The translations under genes and the position numbers were made by a program. From Gammaproteobacteria bacterium (GTDB lineage: Bacteria; Pseudomonadota; Gammaproteobacteria; Arenicellales; Arenicellaceae): a DNA stretch of 8,439 nucleotides. Within the stretch, counting starts at the first letter, position 1; each line of letters opens with the position of its first letter. Location of the stretch: the NCBI GenBank assembly GCA_030426005.1, contig JAUHZM010000125.1, forward strand, positions 1-8,439. The letters are read 5' to 3'. This document shows, in pieces, positions 5,990 to 8,439 of this stretch. The notes beneath the pieces were generated by a model, which was given only the letters and a program-made list of their open reading frames with translations, was not told the origin of the DNA and ran no database searches.

Positions 5990-8095
5990 ATGAGCAGACC
6001 TTTTACCCTTGGCGCCTGGCAAGTTTCGCCGGACCAAAATAAGCTTTCTCTCGGTGACCAAGATTTTTTCGTGGAACCGTTAGCAATGGCGGTTTTGGTC
6101 TATTTTGCGGAAAATCCCGAGCAAGTGGTTAGCTTAGAGGAGCTGATTGAGCACGTTTGGAAAGGACGCATTGTTGGCGACCATGCGATCTATCGCATCA
6201 TCAATCAAATACGTAAAATTCTCGGCGAGGATCAAGACAACGCCTACATTACGACGATACGCAAAAAGGGCTACCAGTTAGTACAACCGGTTAAATGGCG
6301 CACCAGTCAAACCGGCAGCCCCGCCGCCACCGAGCAATCGACTACGAATTCAAATAAATTCAGCGCACCTAAAACAGGGCGAACCAGGTCAACCAAGTTC
6401 TTATCGCTAGTAGTGGGATTGCCGCTACTCGTAGCTGCGTTCTGGATAGGGTCACATTACGTCACCAAATCCGTCAGTTACCGGGCCATGCAGACGTTTA
6501 ATCACATTAAACCCTTCAGCGTGTTAATTGGCCAGGAGGAAGACGCTGCCTATTCGCCAGATGGGCGTTATATTGCGTATGCCCACCGCTCGAAAGACAA
6601 GCCCTTTTTTAAACTCTACGTGCAGTCGGTCGACGGTGAATCACCTAGGCAACTAACTCAGCTCGCGGGCAACGACACCTCGCCTTCTTGGTCACCTGAC
6701 GGTACTTCACTGGTATTTGTACGGCACCATGAAGGCCAGTGTCAGATTATGCAAATAGCCCTCTCCGGCGCCGAAGGCAACGCATCACCAATCTTGGATT
6801 GCCATGCTAGTGGTTTGCCCAATGAAGTGATTTGGGGTAGAGGCGAGCATATATATTACACAGACTCACTGTCTGCCGTGGATCCCTACAAAATTTATAA
6901 GTACTCGACCAAGACGTCCAAACGCGAACAACTCACCAACCCAGAAAGTGGCAAGTCTAAAGGTGATATCCATATTGCGCTCTCCAATGATAATCGCACC
7001 TTGGCCTTTTCTCGCGATCTGAATTGGGGCAACACCGAGGTGAACATTCTTGACTTAGAGACTTTAGAAGTCACACCGTTGTTCAACCTCAACGGCTGGC
7101 GAAAGGCGCTCGCTTGGTCATACGATGACAAGTTTCTTTACTACATCGATACCAACGATGATATCTATGCCTATTCAATACAACACAAGTTTCACAAGCA
7201 GGTATTGAGTAACACCGATACTTTGCACGCGATCAGCGCACACCCAAGTGCTGATAAACTCGCAATCATGACTGGGGAAACCGGGGTCGACATCTGGGGA
7301 CGGACCATGGACGCAACAGGCTCTGAACTGCCTGTAATCCAATCCAGCGAAATCGATTTATACCCGGAGTTTGCGAATCAATCCGATGACATAGCATTCA
7401 TGTCTCTACGCAGTGGACAGCCTCAGATTTGGATACGCAGTCAAGATCGAGAGTATCAGCTAAGTCAATTCACCGACGGGCGATTGATTCCACGCCTGCG
7501 CTGGTCACCAGATGACCGTACGATTTTAGCGACGACTGATACCGAAGCCTACGTCTTCGACGTAGCGAGCAAGACCTACAAAACCATCTGGCAAGGCTCC
7601 AAGCCCGCTCGGATTGAAACTGCCAGTTGGGCGCTCGACGGTAAATCAATCTATTTCTCTTCGGATCTTGATGGTGACTGGCAAATTTATCAGAAGTACC
7701 TCGGTAACGACGATCCACCGGTTAAAATCACGGAACGTGGCGGCTATGCACCCGAAATAACCACGAGTGGTCATATGCTGTTCTACAAGTACCACCAAAA
7801 TGGTATATGGAAAATGAATCTGACCGATAAGTCCGTGCAGAAATTGGTTAACGATACCAATATCTACGCCTACGATGCGCTGTATGCACGCGGAAACGGG
7901 TTCTACTATTTGTCGGTAGGCAAGGACGTAAATACCCTGACCTACTTTGATTTCGGAACGGGTGAACGTCAGGCCCTATTCCCAATCTTGAATCCGTTGT
8001 TGGACTACACAATTTCTGCAAACCAGAAACGCGTGTTGTTTCCTAAGTTTCTGAACGAAGAAACGGAGATTAAAATTTTGGAAAAACGCCACTAA
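5990..8095 (+). CDS. Transmembrane winged-helix regulator with periplasmic PD40/TolB-like propeller
   Basis: A 701-residue one-component signal protein of ToxR/CadC architecture. Residues 1-100 form an OmpR-type winged helix; FTLGAWQVSPDQNKL, the SLEELIEHVWKG helix and the wing segment ITTIRKKGYQLV are characteristic. There is no receiver domain. A linker rich in Ser, Thr, Pro and basic residues (101-136) leads to one membrane helix at about 137-158, preceded by RTRSTK, which predicts an N-in, C-out topology. The periplasmic part carries repeated strands of the xPDG/PDD type: YSPDGRYIAYA (188-198), WSPDGTSLVFV (234-244), LSNDNRTLAFS (331-341), WSYDDKFLYYI (376-386), WSPDDRTILAT (505-515) and WALDGKSIYFS (547-557), plus weaker copies near 459 and 588. 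These are PD40 blades like those of TolB. C251 and C270 are the only cysteines. The ATG at 5990 is fixed by the start of the winged helix, although no Shine-Dalgarno sequence precedes it. Target genes and stimulus are unknown. Confidence 0.93.
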   Translation: MSRPFTLGAWQVSPDQNKLSLGDQDFFVEPLAMAVLVYFAENPEQVVSLEELIEHVWKGRIVGDHAIYRIINQIRKILGEDQDNAYITTIRKKGYQLVQPVKWRTSQTGSPAATEQSTTNSNKFSAPKTGRTRSTKFLSLVVGLPLLVAAFWIGSHYVTKSVSYRAMQTFNHIKPFSVLIGQEEDAAYSPDGRYIAYAHRSKDKPFFKLYVQSVDGESPRQLTQLAGNDTSPSWSPDGTSLVFVRHHEGQCQIMQIALSGAEGNASPILDCHASGLPNEVIWGRGEHIYYTDSLSAVDPYKIYKYSTKTSKREQLTNPESGKSKGDIHIALSNDNRTLAFSRDLNWGNTEVNILDLETLEVTPLFNLNGWRKALAWSYDDKFLYYIDTNDDIYAYSIQHKFHKQVLSNTDTLHAISAHPSADKLAIMTGETGVDIWGRTMDATGSELPVIQSSEIDLYPEFANQSDDIAFMSLRSGQPQIWIRSQDREYQLSQFTDGRLIPRLRWSPDDRTILATTDTEAYVFDVASKTYKTIWQGSKPARIETASWALDGKSIYFSSDLDGDWQIYQKYLGNDDPPVKITERGGYAPEITTSGHMLFYKYHQNGIWKMNLTDKSVQKLVNDTNIYAYDALYARGNGFYYLSVGKDVNTLTYFDFGTGERQALFPILNPLLDYTISANQKRVLFPKFLNEETEIKILEKRH

Positions 8096-8102
8096 CGATG
8101 CT

Positions 8103-8148
8103 GGGGAGAAATGCCGAGAGAACATCCTGTCCTCTCTACGGCATCCCC
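8103..8148. repeat. Long imperfect hairpin downstream of the regulator gene
   Basis: ATGCCG-AGAGA (8111-8121) pairs with TCTCT-a-CGGCAT (8133-8144), leaving one bulged A and an 11-base loop. GGGG (8103-8106) and CCCC (8145-8148) extend the stem across an AGAA bulge. It starts 8 bases after the regulator stop. No T-tract follows on either strand, so it is not a classical terminator, though it could protect the 3' end. Confidence 0.65.
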
Positions 8149-8186
8149 CTGAACTCTCAGGCTTCAGGGTAGGAGTAAGCCTGAGA
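8147..8186. repeat. Two mutually exclusive hairpins
   Basis: CCCTGAA (8147-8153) pairs with TTCAGGG (8163-8169). Alternatively TCTCAGGCTT (8155-8164) pairs with AAGCCTGAGA (8177-8186), a perfect 10-bp stem with a 12-base loop. The two stems share bases 8163-8164 and enclose each other's arms, so only one can form at a time. This resembles a switching RNA, but no downstream plus-strand gene is visible inside the window. Confidence 0.6.
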
Positions 8187-8197
8187 TCAAGTCACAT

Positions 8198-8223
8198 GCG
8201 GTGCCGGGTCGAGGAAGCACCGC
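8198..8223. repeat. Inverted repeat GCGGTGC / GCACCGC
   Basis: Seven-base perfect arms (8198-8204 and 8217-8223) around a 12-base loop, lying between the regulator and the small peptide gene. On the plus strand it is followed by TGCTTTAGG, which is only a weak terminator tail. It is the third hairpin in 121 bases. Confidence 0.5.
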
Positions 8224-8236
8224 TGCTTTAGGAAAC

Positions 8237-8413
8237 TTACTCTTGACCAACAATGTTTGGATCTTTCGAACAGCATCGAGGGCATACATAACAAAGGACG
8301 CCTGGCTCGTCTAAATTATTCAACCCAATTGGTGCGGAAGCAAAAGCGGGACTGGTTGCCAAACCGAGGAAGAAAGTCGCCATCAAAGTCGAAATAAGTT
8401 TTGTCAGTTTCAT
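8237..8413 (-). CDS. Exported cysteine-rich mini-peptide of unknown function
   Basis: A 58-residue reading frame too short for usual cut-offs. It starts MKLTKLISTLMATFFLGLAT, a Sec signal peptide with two lysines, a hydrophobic core and SPAFA at 21-25, so signal peptidase I would cut after A25. The mature part would be about 33 residues and contains the cluster C41-Y-V-C44-P-R-C47-C48, flanked by LDEPGVL and SKDPNIVGQE. The start is supported by AGAGGA (8419-8424) five bases upstream, and the frame closes with TAA. The coding case rests on the complete signal peptide and ribosome site appearing together. Four cysteines in eight residues suggest metal binding, two disulfides, or a precursor that is modified after translation. 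It converges on the regulator gene across the hairpin-rich gap. I recognise no family. Any partner genes would lie beyond 8439. Confidence 0.72.
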   Translation of the reverse strand: MKLTKLISTLMATFFLGLATSPAFASAPIGLNNLDEPGVLCYVCPRCCSKDPNIVGQE

Positions 8414-8418
8414 TATTG

Positions 8419-8424
8419 TCCTCT
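8419..8424 (-). promoter_or_regulatory. Ribosome binding site of the mini-peptide gene
   Basis: On the minus strand AGAGGA stands five bases before the ATG at 8413, a near-ideal strength and spacing. Only 15 more bases are visible upstream, so its promoter is outside the window. Confidence 0.65.
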
Positions 8425-8439
8425 TATATTGAAGTTGTG

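Noticed and set aside
7470..7718. 82-codon minus-strand frame inside the regulator gene
   Set aside because: It is a shadow frame with an Arg-rich, low-quality composition and no ribosome site.
8103..8190. Glycine or TPP riboswitch (short matches such as CTCTCAGGC and CCTGAGAT)
   Set aside because: The other invariant parts of both classes are missing, and no suitable gene follows on that strand in the window.
8096..8236. Integron attC site beside a small gene cassette
   Set aside because: No RYYYAAC/GTTRRRY core pair frames the palindromes.

Overview
The window looks like a chromosomal core-metabolism stretch from a free-living gammaproteobacterium, possibly marine. The reasons are a near-50% GC impression, class I argininosuccinate synthase, an argD-argF-ABC ATPase run, and a membrane-bound CadC-like regulator. 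The species cannot be named from the sequence alone. I see no rRNA, tRNA, transposase, integrase or CRISPR array.

Layout. (1) Left edge, minus strand: argG (132-1337), followed 37 bases later by the first 31 codons of a family 2 glycosyltransferase that runs off the window. A good -35/-10 pair lies upstream of argG. (2) 1562-2185, plus strand: a small membrane protein resembling the N-terminal membrane domain of urate hydroxylase PuuD but lacking any cytochrome c part. It ends in a folded 3' segment and a textbook Rho-independent terminator (2245-2275). (3) 2322-5532, plus strand: a tight three-gene unit, argD, argF and an FbpC-like ABC ATPase. Gaps are 14 and 2 nt. (4) 5529-5744, minus strand: a 71-residue CxxC protein whose stop codon interlocks with that of the ABC gene. 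(5) 5745-5989: a divergent control region with a triple TAACAC/GTGTTA repeat and a separate perfect inverted repeat. (6) 5990-8095, plus strand: a 701-residue transmembrane one-component regulator with a cytoplasmic winged helix, one membrane helix and a periplasmic TolB/PD40-type beta-propeller. (7) 8096-8236: a strikingly self-complementary intergenic segment. (8) 8237-8413, minus strand: an unlisted 58-residue gene for an exported, cysteine-rich mini-peptide.

How the genes work together. ArgD, ArgF and ArgG perform three steps of arginine synthesis: N-acetylglutamate semialdehyde to N-acetylornithine, ornithine to citrulline, and citrulline to argininosuccinate. The ABC ATPase is translationally linked to argF but has no permease or binding protein beside it. 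The right third is a different module: a membrane sensor-regulator, an operator-rich divergent region, a CxxC mini-protein, a hairpin-rich intergenic segment and a secreted Cys-rich peptide. Whether these form one system is inference. This right third is where anything undescribed is most likely to be.
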